From NCBI RefSeq assembly GCF_030253575.1, contig NC_080564.1, positions 5,686,501-5,750,500 on the forward strand: a DNA stretch of 64,000 nt, given 5' to 3'. Source of the stretch: Rhododendron vialii. Its lineage: Eukaryota; Streptophyta; Magnoliopsida; Ericales; Ericaceae. The translations under genes and the position numbers were made by a program. Each line of letters starts with the position of its first letter. The stretch's first letter is position 1. The notes beneath the pieces were generated by a model, which was not told the DNA's origin, made no database searches, and saw only the letters and a list, made by a program, of their open reading frames with translations. Shown here one piece after another: positions 54,213 to 64,000 of the stretch.

Positions 54213-57200
54213 TGACTCGGGCACCCTTAACCTTCGGAGGGAAAAAAGGCACAAATATCTTATTCCCCGTATCACGAGCTAGAAAACGACGTCGAGGGTC
54301 ACAAGTCCATAACTACTCATAAGAAACACACATTACTTGTAAATCCACGCGCCTAAAAAGAGACATTAATAAATATCGCAGTATCATCGCACTAATTTAG
54401 GGAGCACAGTATCATCGAGAGGTACTAGTTCTTTTCTTTTCTTTTCTTTTTTTTAATCCTATTGAGTGAGGTAGTTCAGCAGTCCAAAACTCCAACTAGT
54501 ACAAGAGACGAGAGATGATGATCTATTGACCCATGGGGGAGGTTGGCCTCGTGCTTTTGACTTTGGACTTGCCGGTTTATTCCTTTTATAAATTTTAGGA
54601 TCAATTTTTCTTATCAGTAATTTTTGGAATCATTTTATTCTCATATTTAAGCATGTAAAATGGTTGTGGAATGAACTGTATGAATCAATCTACCGTGAGC
54701 CCAAACTGGTCCCGGGACGCCGGAAAAGAATAAAGAGAGACAAGATGCTGAACAAAAAGTACAAGGGACGAAACATGGATCCCAAATTCCTAACTAAAAT
54801 TGCGAATCTGGCCCACTGCAATTGGCTGGCGACCTTTTATTATTTCGTGTTTTCATTGACACTTTAATCTAATCAATGATGGACAACAATAATTACTTTA
54901 TTATCCTAACAATCATTCTACCACCACATCCAATCACACGCTCACATTCATAATTACGGTGGAGCCAGCACACACTACAAATCCAGTATGTATGGGACCA
55001 ACTCTTATTATGAGTATGGGTGTGTATTTGGGTGTATAATTGAATGTAGTGTTAGAATTATTGTTATCGTAATGCTTTCCTTTCTTTTAAATCCTATCAT
55101 CGATGCCACCTTCCTTTATTTAATTCCAATTCCGGAACACCAAATCCCAAGTTTTTTTTTTGTTTTTTTTTGGTAACGCAGTGTGTTTCCGGGTCAACTT
55201 GCATGCATCAAGGGACTAAATCTCTACGGCCCCCGTCAGCCTTTGCTAACCCAAAAGTTTTTACGCGTGAGTAGCTCCAATAAATTTTTCAAGAGCAGAA
55301 AAGTTAAACTTGGAACCTCGGGATGGGTTACCTAATGCCTAGTTTATTAGTGCAAAACTGCAAACTGGTCCTTCGCGGGCAGTTGGTAGAGTTATTTTAC
55401 AAGTGAATTTTTATTGGTTAGAGTCGTCTCTTGTATCGAGAGAAATTAATCGTTAGACGATCAGATGCAATTAGCAGAGAGGTTCAGAAACAATGAGTGG
55501 AGAGGATCTGGACCATTATTTCAACTCCAAAGGAAAAAAAAAGTCGCTCTATCTTCAGATCGGTTTGTCCAGGAAAAACAATATAGCAAAATCAAATTAT
55601 TTGCAGACAAGAATGTATCAAATCAACCGATCACGTAAGAACGAAATTAAAGCTGATAAAAGAGCCCAACTAGGACTTCCAAGATTCTAATTCAAAACGA
55701 AACGAACATTTGGATTTTTTAAGTTTGGCTTTAGTAGTAATAGTTATAAATAAATAAAAAATGTTTAAGTTTGAATTGTTTACTTTTCTGATTCATCTCA
55801 AAAGATCAAGAAAATTTGGCGTAAAACTAACAAACGCGAAAAAAAAAATTCAAATAAGGACAAATAAAAAAAAGTCTAAAAAGTACTTTTAAGTGCTTAG
55901 TGGAATGGAGTCAGCTAAACAAGCCCACTCATACCTGATTTGAACTTTTTTTTTTTGAACAACGAATTTTTTTTTATTAATTAATCTTTGAAAGGGTTGC
56001 AAAGAGTGATTCGAACTTGCTCTGAAAGCTTAACAAATGTTTTCTTTTAAGTGCTAGCCAAAAATAAAAGACAACAAATACCTAGATGATCAGATGGACG
56101 CCAACCAAGTATGATCGCACCAATAAACTTCCAAAAGATAGCCATGAGTTGCCCCAACAAAAATATCATGTAGGGTAAGAACACTATAGGCATGAATATT
56201 ATTGTGAGACATATCGTCTTTACAAGAACTCGATCTGCAGACAAAATATTCATTTGAAGATGAAACTAACAACTCTAGAGAAGACGAGAGACAAAATTCT
56301 CACAAATCAAACGACTAGTAGTTTATCTGAAGAGACGGAAGAAAAACAAAACAAAAATAAAAATGTAAAAGAATATGTTTAGAACTAGTACCATACTACC
56401 ATGGCCTTCCCTCCCAGCGCCACTCAAGGGTATGAAACCCTAAGGAAAGGGGGAGGGACAAGAAAAATATTTGTGGCAGCTAGGGTTGTTTGTGTGTGGG
56501 TGTGGGGTTCTACAGCAATTTGCATGTGAATGTTATATCACGTGCACTATAAGTGTGTTTTCTTCTCATTAGCAGTTAGCAAATGTGTGTAGTTAGTACC
56601 CAAATGGATATGCCTAAGTCACGTAATGCGAAAGAAAATGAATGAATGAACGAGCCATGCTCCTAAGAACATGAGCGTAAAACCATCTTCCAAAAAATAT
56701 ACTACTCTACTAAACAGCGAGAAGTAAAAATTCTTCCTCTGAAAGATTACGAGACTAGTGGGGCATCATCCTTTGTGTTAGTGCGTCTTAACGTGCATTT
56801 GAGTGGGGTAATTTGAGAGAGAAAGAGAAAGTTCACAAATGTCTTCTGATTACCTCATTTTAACTAAACCATTGAACTTTGAATACTACTACTACTACTT
56901 TTAATTTTAAACGTTTTTCGTAAAAAAGTACTCCAGTACTTGTAAAGTAACAATTTTAGGCCACTTTAAACAGGACCACTTTCCTTTTCGGACCATCACT
57001 ATGTTTAAACTTTGAATGAACAAGTTCCATTTCTGCAATTAGTAAGCAATTTGGAATCCAATTCTCCTTCCGATGTTAATAATGTCAACTTCGAACATCT
57101 CTCAACCAACACTAAAATCAGAGCACTATCTCAATCTTGTTTGTACTTGCCAACAAGTGATCATCATTCACAATTGATAATTTCATTTTTAATCGGATTT

Positions 57201-57407
57201 TCAAGTTATTATAACAAAAACTTACTGTAATTTTAAAAGCAATGTTTACAAACAGATAGTTATCCAAATGTAAATTAAGGTAGGTAGGAAGAAATCTAGG
57301 ACCGATTTCATTATTAGAGAAGAAGGGAGATTCATGGGAGAGTGGAAAAAACTTGCTAGAGTATATTTGATTCGATAAGTTTGAAGAGTTTATAAGGTAG
57401 GTAAGCA
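54213..57407. other. Intergenic, no supported gene
   Basis: Open frames near 56047-56272 and 55493-55690 show no domain, no shared splice logic and no start context, so I do not call genes. 55720-55900 has one arm of the fold-back seen at 43068-43384. TTTCCGGGTCAACTTGCATG at about 55187 is a reversed SINE tail. Confidence 0.4.
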
Positions 57408-57422
57408 ACATAGGGCTCCATT

Positions 57423-57721
57423 AACCAACTGGGGCTAGCTCAGTTGGTCGGAATTTTTGCCATTTCACTAGGAGGTCAGGAGTTTGAATCTTTCCACTTG
57501 CGTGTGTGTTCTTTCATTTGTATTTGTTGGGATTATTTCTTCCTTTAACAGGGGGCTTATAGTTAAGTTGGACTTATCCTGTTAGTTCAGTTGTTGGACT
57601 TGGTTATCTTATGAACTCTCACCCAATGAATATAGTGTCTCATGATTTGTATTTTGTAATTCATAGATGATGTAATGATCTCTCCTAACGATTGAAAACA
57701 AAAAAAACAAAAACAAAAAAC
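57423..57721 (+). mobile_element. tRNA-derived SINE, 299 bp
   Basis: It starts AACCAACTGGGGCTAGCTCA (A-box GCTAGCTCAGTTGG), has a B-box GGTCAGGAGTTTGAATC and ends in an A-rich (AAAAAC)n tail. A perfect 15-bp duplication ACATAGGGCTCCATT flanks it (57408-57422, 57722-57736). Same family as 47779-48052 and younger by its clean duplications. Confidence 0.9.
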
Positions 57722-57736
57722 ACATAGGGCTCCATT

Positions 57737-58140
57737 CTAATGGGTCAATGAATTGGTTAACCTCTTAATCAAATCAACCAATTCACTTAGTCAACACTTA
57801 GTCAATTGTATCGATACTTAGTCGATTGTGTCCAGATCATTGTCAATCACAAAGACTATTAGTAATTACATTTGCGAATTATGTCATATTGGTTATAGTA
57901 TGCTCGATTAATTAAACTCTTAATCAAATCACCTTCGGTCTGAGTCAATTATAGAGATCAATCGTTTAATCGTCACCCTAGCACTAATTGATTGACTAGC
58001 CTTCATCAATACCACTAATGATTATCACAATTTAGTCACCATATCATGTCCATCGAATGAAATGATTCAGTTTGACGATGCATAAAAGTACACTAGTAGA
58101 TCAAGGGTGTTTTTAAAATGATTGGAAGACGACCGCCACC
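57737..58140. other. Intergenic, no gene seen
   Basis: It carries (ACTTAGTCAA)-like short repeats at 57780-57830. No gene. Confidence 0.45.
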
Positions 58141-58256
58141 ACTTATCCCCTCCACCCTTGCTTTAAAAGGATCCCCGTTTCTCCACCACATCTCTACCAC
58201 TTATCCCCTCCACCCTTGCTTTAAAAGGATCCCCGTTTCTCCACCACATCTCTACC
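58141..58256. repeat. 58-bp tandem duplication, two copies
   Basis: ACTTATCCCCTCCACCCTTG starts at 58141 and 58199. The copies are essentially identical, so the event is recent. Confidence 0.95.
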
Positions 58257-59465
58257 CCGTGATCCGCTCTCTATGAGCCTCTAAAATTTCAACAAGTTCG
58301 CCATTTACAGGCAAATCCCAAAGAATTTCAGTGTCCAAGCATAAGCTATTCTGGACACCACTGACAGCTAAATAAAGCAAGAACATGCATCGTATGGGTC
58401 CCGCAGAATCAAGAAAACCACACAGGAGAAAAATTCCAACCAGATGTGATAACTTCTTCTGTACCAGATGAGGAACTATTTGAATGTTCCAACAGCGTCA
58501 AGTTCAAGATTTTCAGGAAGAAAGTGAATGAGCTACAACATCAACACTGTGGGAGTCCCGGAAACATCGGAGGTTAAACACTGACAAAATCCGTGTTTTG
58601 GTCAAGCTAATCGCGATTAATTAGAAGAAAGAACAGTTTTGAAATAAAAAAGCTCTCATCATACCAAAGATATTTTCCAAGACAGTGCTTTCATGGATCC
58701 CACCACCACCACCAATGTCCTAAGACTCCCAATTCAAAGATGATGATTCCCCACAAATGATAGTGCTCACACTATCCAAAAAAGGGTTAAGAAAAATGAT
58801 TAACAAGAAAAAAGAAAGGTTGATCAAACGTATAAAAGGAAAAAAGAGAGGAAGAGAAAAGCCCGAAATACCACGAAAAGACTGGAAAAAAGGAAAAGGA
58901 AACTCTAGAGCTTTAGACATGCACAATGGCAAAAACAGGAGATCCAAGCTATAACTTCAAGAAATCATTTAGCCCTAGAAGGAATGGCAAATATATTAAC
59001 ACGAATGGATGTGAAATATTTTGATTACGAATTTTAAGATATTCGAATAGTTTTTGCAATTTGGATTCTGGACCACAGCGTACAGAATAAAAGTGTCGCA
59101 ACCTAGTCGTAAAGGAATAGGATCCTCAATAAAAACATGAAAGTATTTGTCAAAAAATCAGTGCAGTTTGTGTCAGCAACTCAACCGGCTTCAGATAGAA
59201 CATGGTAATTTAGATGTTAAACCAATTTTTTACTTTTACTTGAAGAGAAGAAGTCATCTCTATCTTTGTAGGCCGTAAGGCTTCCAAGTTTGAATCAAAA
59301 GACAAAGTACACATCTGTAACGCCATAACCACCATAAAAATTCTCAACCATTGCCAAAAATTTAGATAGGAGGAAAAACGAAAGGCTTAACAAGCTTCAA
59401 TCTATTGTCAATGATCAACCGTGAAACCAAGCAGGTACCTTTCACACCAAGCGAAGGAGAATGAC
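58257..59465. other. Intergenic / 3' region of ATL gene
   Basis: The part next to 59466 is probably the 3' untranslated region of the minus-strand RING gene. No other gene is supported. Confidence 0.4.
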
Positions 59466-60557
59466 TCATTGAGTATCCATAGAACTTCCGAATCTTCCTT
59501 TCTTAGACCAGAGCCAAATCTTGGAAACAGAATAGCTATCTGTTTTTGACCCAATACTAATCTTCTTCCCCTCCACATCCCCGTCAACTGAGGGGTTGCT
59601 GTTGCATTCTCTTCCTTTCACAAGCTTAAGATCCCGACCATCTCGATCATTTCTCAAGGTCAAGGCCACTCTAAGGCTTGTATCACCAACCACATACTGA
59701 TACGAACCCAATGAATAACACCTTCTTGCATCCAAATTACTGCTACTGGTTTCACCTACATCTGTCTCCCCTGCACCATCGTTTAATTTTCTGAACTTGC
59801 CAAGTCTCACTGGAAAACCCCCCTTTTCACTAACAATTTCTTCCATTTGCACCGTCTTCTGACTCGAAACGAACCCATTTTCACTGTTGTTGGGAAACCC
59901 ATCCTCGTCTCTCAAATCGTCGTAATCGAAGACCGGATTTTCAATAGATGGATTAAAGAGGGTCCCTCTACAAAGCGGACAAGTTGAGTTTGTCAAAAGC
60001 CAGGTGTCTATGCAATTAATGTGGAAGGCATGGCTACACACAGGAAGCAACCTAAGCTTATCTTTCTCGGTAAACTCACAGAGGCAAACGGCACAATCGA
60101 ACGGCTCTTTATTAGCACCCACTATCTCTTTATACATAAAGACTGGTAGGGCATCTATGAAAGCTTGATCCAGACCAGAGTCATGGAGATGAAAGAGTTG
60201 CTGTAGTTGTCTTTGGAGGGCATCAGAGGATGAAACTTCTGGGTATCTGTCATTAGATTGATTTGGAGAAGATGGTTGTTTCATGAGGAATCTAACAAGT
60301 AGGTGGAGGAGACCGGATACGAAAAACAGAACAGCTAAGATTACTATAATAAATAGAACAGCTGGGCTAATTTTGGCACCTGAAGATGGTGATGGTGATG
60401 AAGGGGTTGATGGAGGTGAGGATGAAGGTGAGATAGGAGGTGGGTATTCCATTAAACCATCTCTTTGGGTGATTTGGTGTTGAATCCAAGACATTTTCAA
60501 ATGGGTGTGCTCAAAAACCCATCTTTGGTCTCCCGCTTCTGACATTGCACAGATCAT
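59466..60557 (-). CDS. ATL46: RING-H2 E3 ubiquitin ligase, ATL46-like
   Basis: A 363-residue single-exon ATL protein, expected to sit in a membrane and pass ubiquitin from an E2 to a target. In order: a proline/serine-rich stretch (about 39-60), one membrane helix (AVLFIIVILAVLFFVSGLLH in part, about 66-90), the ATL GLD signature (GLDQAFIDALPVF, 128-140) and a RING-H2 finger from Cys155 to Cys196 (CAVC, CSHAFHINC, CPLC; pattern C-x2-C-x15-C-x-H-x2-H-x2-C-x10-C-x2-C). The text SPAVLFIIVILAVLFF and LQRQLQQLFHLHDSGLDQAF matches ATL46 closely from memory. The C-terminal ~165 residues are low-complexity. Two starts are possible: Met1, or Met22 at 60494 (MSWIQHQITQRDG), where the family usually begins, so the longer form may be upstream read-through. 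It appears intact. Confidence 0.85.
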   Translation of the reverse strand: MICAMSEAGDQRWVFEHTHLKMSWIQHQITQRDGLMEYPPPISPSSSPPSTPSSPSPSSGAKISPAVLFIIVILAVLFFVSGLLHLLVRFLMKQPSSPNQSNDRYPEVSSSDALQRQLQQLFHLHDSGLDQAFIDALPVFMYKEIVGANKEPFDCAVCLCEFTEKDKLRLLPVCSHAFHINCIDTWLLTNSTCPLCRGTLFNPSIENPVFDYDDLRDEDGFPNNSENGFVSSQKTVQMEEIVSEKGGFPVRLGKFRKLNDGAGETDVGETSSSNLDARRCYSLGSYQYVVGDTSLRVALTLRNDRDGRDLKLVKGRECNSNPSVDGDVEGKKISIGSKTDSYSVSKIWLWSKKGRFGSSMDTQ

Positions 60558-60620
60558 TGGGGGGGAAATCCAAGACTTTCTTGCTCATAAAATCAGAGTC
60601 ACCATACCCCCCAACTCACT

Positions 60621-60833
60621 CTGTGAAAACAACCTAAAACAAGAACTTGTCTCTTTCATTGACATCAAACCCTAACCCTCAAATAAAACCAACAAAGAAC
60701 ACAACTTTTGCCCTCAGATTTCACAAAAATCCGATCTTTTTTAATGGTTTCAGAGGAAAACCCCCAAGTCTATGATTGAGCAATAATAAGAAGATGAAAA
60801 CAGGGAAAAAGCAAGATTGAGGGGTTTACCTAC
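60621..60833 (-). other. Probable 5' untranslated intron of ATL gene
   Basis: On the minus strand a GAG|GTAGGTAAAC donor (60833, or 4 bp on) and a TTTTCACAG acceptor (60621) bracket 213 bp upstream of the ATG. The first exon would carry CTGCTGCTGCAGC. TATATTTATGACA near 60977-60989 is a possible TATA box. Confidence 0.4.
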
Positions 60834-61019
60834 CTCGATTCTAAGAACCCATTGTATTCTAAGAAAAAGCTCTGCTAGTGGACCCTCCTCAAGCTGCAGC
60901 AGCAGAAGCAAAACCCTAATCACAGATGCTCTCAGGGAAGAGGAAAGTGAAACAGGAATCCTCTCTGGTTTCCTATGTCATAAATATATGTATACTTGTA
61001 TATCTATGGTAATATATTG

Positions 61020-64000
61020 AATATTTTCCTCTCTTTCTTCTCTCTCTCTTCAATTTCTAAACAGGGAGAAGGGTGATGCCAAAGGGCGGGCACTGACACT
61101 GGACAAGTAGTTCCCAAAGTGCGAGGTAAAGTAATATGCCAAAAAGAAACAATTTTTGAAAAGATTCGCACGCTCCAAATGAGCGCGTGAAGGGGGTTGT
61201 TTGACGTTGTCGAGTGGGGGCAAAGTGGGCCTGGGCTTGATTGGGATGTGTTATCTGCACAAGGCCCAGTTGACAAGCCATGCTGTGCCTTTTTGGTCCG
61301 TGCACAAAAATGAGACAAAACCCAAGAATAAAATAAAATAAAAAAGTAATAAACCCACAAAAGAGGGAAACAAAAAACTCCAGGAGCACAACTTTCGGAT
61401 ACAACTCCAAACACAATTTTGGCGAAAAAAACATTTATAGAACGGCTTGATTGGGATGTGTTATCTTGAAAAAGAGGAACGTAAACTCATATGTATGTAT
61501 CGAACGGCTCTAAACGCATTTGTATTTGAAGTTGTGTTTTGGAGCTGTGTTCTTGTTATTGCTCTTGTTTGATTTGGGGGTAACATTTGCACCTTGGGGG
61601 GTAATGTTTGAAGTCGTGTACTCCAAGCCATATTATTAGTACATGAGCTGGCTACTCTCTATTTCAGCTCGAATATTTACTCTCTTTGCTCGTGGAGACG
61701 TTATTCCATTCGAATTATTTTTTATTGGACCATTCCAATGATTTGAGCCTAGATCATCTAAGAAATTAAATTAATTATACATTACTGACATCTGAACGAA
61801 TCTCATTTGTTTAATTTGAAAAACAAAACGATTAGCAACAATTCTGACTGTCTACATTGTCCAAGAATGTTGACGGTGTTTGATGAAAGGGTGATTTAAT
61901 TAGGCTCTTATGGTTACCTAATCATTTTAATTTGTTTTAGAGATCATCTATATACATGGAGATCTACAAATGAGTAGGTAAAATTCATAAACAGGATTAT
62001 TAATTTGGTCGAGTCCCCATAGATGAGCCAAGTCCATTATTACTATTATTATTTGCTTTGGTAATCACCCCATTATTTCTTCTATCTTTTCCCTTTTTGG
62101 ACTTTTCCAAACAACCAACGGCTGAAGATTTTGTTCAGAATTTAGGGAAGCCCAGAGAAAATAATTGAAAATTATAAAAATTTCTTAATGCTTTAGTTGA
62201 GATATTACTTGGGTTTGTGGGTTTGGTTTGATGTGCCTTAAAAGGATAAACACATGAACCCTTGCTTATTTTTAAGTGCAAAGACAACTTGTTAGGTGAG
62301 GATTTTGGATTACAACTGGATTTAATTATGAGGAGGAGATAATGGTCATTAGGTAAAATGAGGAATGATTCCAAACACCACCATTGACATTTGTTGATCC
62401 TGCATGTGTCTCTTACTTCATCATTTTTGCTTTATAATTACAAACAATTTGTCAATTGATGATGATTTTGTTCGGCACACCTTTAACTAGCTACCACTTT
62501 CGGATTCACATTGTGTATGACATCTTAGACAAAAATAGAAGTAATCAAGTAATTACATGTTCAATCTTTTTAGCATATGTTTTTGGATTGTTGTTCCTGG
62601 TACTAGAACAACAATCTGTGCTCACTATCGCGTGTTTGGTTCAATGATCGTGTTTGATGAAAGAAAAAGATAGAGGATGAGAACAATAAATTGTGCTATT
62701 GGGTCTCATACTTACGCCTCCTTTTGCATCGACAACGCGCGTGAATGATGACTTTAGATATACAAGGAGAAAAAGAATTGAACTTATATACTGTTCTCTT
62801 TAGTTTATTGCGATTGAATTGGTGTTAGAACAACGCGTGCGAACATCGTAGGGTTCAATGGTTGTCTCTGTAAGGCAAAGAGTGACGACGAGCTAGAGCA
62901 CTGAATTGTGGTAGGGTTCACAATTTCCATTCATGTCACATCAAAAAGGTATATAGCGATCTTAGTTATATACAATAAGTAGAAAAAATGAACTTAAATG
63001 TTTCCTTCTAACTACTAGTGTGAACCGTCGTAGGGTGCGGTGGTTGTGTTTTTAGAAAGAAAAGAGGGAGGATGAGAGCACCAATCGAATTGTGTCTAGG
63101 GTCTCATAATTGTTATCTTGACTATCTTTTATATATAGCCTCTAGCTTGTTGTGATCATGGTTGTGCACCACCAAATGTGCATTCAAATTTATACTTTTT
63201 GTGTGCCTACCATAATTCTTCTCCCAAAGACAGATAGATGCATTATGCACCCACCAAACTTGAATGAAAATGAACAAGGGATCATTTTCTCAAGTATATA
63301 GGGTCAATGGCCAGTACCATATTCGTTGAGACAAGATGTTAATGCCAACACCAACTTGTTGGCCTTTTGTTGCGTGCTTGCCTAAGCTTTGATAGCAACA
63401 TTATGTATAAAAAGTCAAAAATACCCCTGATGCTATATTTCCTATCAAGCTGAACTTGACCTACGGTTCTTATACAAAGTGACTGAAGCAAAATTTTAGG
63501 GCTGATATTGGACGTCCTAAATTTTTTGGGGTCATAGACAAATATAATTTTATGTATTTTGGCAACTTAATATATACTAGTATTGCAACGGAGTTATTCA
63601 ATGAAACTTCGGGATAGCAATTGCCTCTGACTAACTCTACGTCCATCCCTTATATGACGTAATATCGGCAACGCGCTTGACCATATGAAGTAAGAGCCAC
63701 TAGCTCCATAATTTTAGTACTCCAAAACTATTCATCCATTGATATCTAGGAATATGAAACCCCATAGTACCTTAGGAAAAACTCTCTTCTAGTATTTGCA
63801 TAATATATTGCTTCTGAAATCATGGACCTCTCTTCCTCCCTCTAATTAGTAGCAGTATTGATTCTAATTTCTAACAGCAGCTTGATTTTATACGAAGCCT
63901 TGCCTCCGGTGACCGATTCGCGCGTTTCCCATCAATCTGCAACAAATTCGCCATCCTCTACTCACTCTCGCCCTCTCGACTCAGGTTTTTGTCACACTAA
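61020..64000. other. Right-end intergenic region, no supported gene
   Basis: GGCTTGATTGGGATGTGTTA is repeated at about 61232 and 61443. 62640-63130 holds three diverged versions of a block (GGTGGTTGTGTTTxxxAAAG with AGGATGAGAGCA and GGGTCTCATA), an old repeat of ~200 bp. The last 100 bp (CTTGCCTCCGGTGACCGATT onward) is GC-richer with an open frame ending at the window edge and may be the start of a neighbouring transcript. Confidence 0.35.

Noticed and set aside
55360-55440. Possible tRNA gene (GGGCAGTTGGTAGAG)
   Set aside because: It has an A-box-like motif only, no B-box with GTTCGAATC and no cloverleaf; at best a SINE scrap.
56047-56272. Two overlapping minus-strand frames of ~60-68 codons
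   Set aside because: Each reads in a different phase, with no domain and no consistent splice sites; probably chance.

Overview
This is nuclear DNA from a flowering plant, almost certainly a eudicot. The evidence is plant-specific gene families (UGT90A-like glycosyltransferases, an ATL-type RING-H2 ligase, a KIN/COR6.6-like stress peptide, a PIP-like signalling peptide), GT-AG introns, AT-rich intergenic DNA, long (GA)n and (TA)n microsatellites, tRNA-derived SINEs, LINE 3' ends, solo LTRs and many MITEs. I cannot name the species. The repeat style would fit a woody asterid, but that is only an impression.

The left two thirds (1-43.1 kb) hold a same-strand tandem array of intronless UGT90A-like glucosyltransferase genes: intact copies at 4246-5652, 10217-11635 and 41654-43051, and dead or partial copies at 12780-13345, 14809-16201, 17812-18117 and 32339-35179. 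Shared 5' blocks (a TTAAATAG-type TATA box and a GAGAGA leader before the ATG) and shared 3' flanks show that whole gene units were duplicated. The 32339 copy is cut into three parts by two solo LTRs, a third solo LTR lies just upstream, and a fourth lies 1.6 kb downstream. An unrelated kelch-like gene (19734-20789) and an unrecognised split gene on the minus strand (22123-22798) interrupt the array.

The right third holds single genes: a three-exon KIN2/COR6.6-like gene (44075-45207, minus) with an ABRE/G-box by its TATA box, a small secreted peptide gene with a PIP-like SGPSPGEGH motif (47012-47263, minus), a conserved plant protein of unknown role (50995-51492, plus) and an ATL46-like E3 ligase (59466-60557, minus).

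Between genes the window is rich in small transposons whose target-site duplications can be read directly: Mutator-like MITEs with 8-9 bp duplications, two hAT-like elements with perfect 8-bp duplications (one in a KIN intron), a mini-CACTA with a 3-bp duplication, two SINEs of one family, and two ~378-bp fold-back elements both set inside (TA)n runs. The least expected structures are those TA-seated fold-backs, a ~20-bp tandem array that switches strand in its middle (6545-6960), a MITE family with a G-box in each terminal repeat, and an element with very GC-rich arms around an AT-rich core (53492-54204). No tRNA, rRNA or CRISPR feature was seen.
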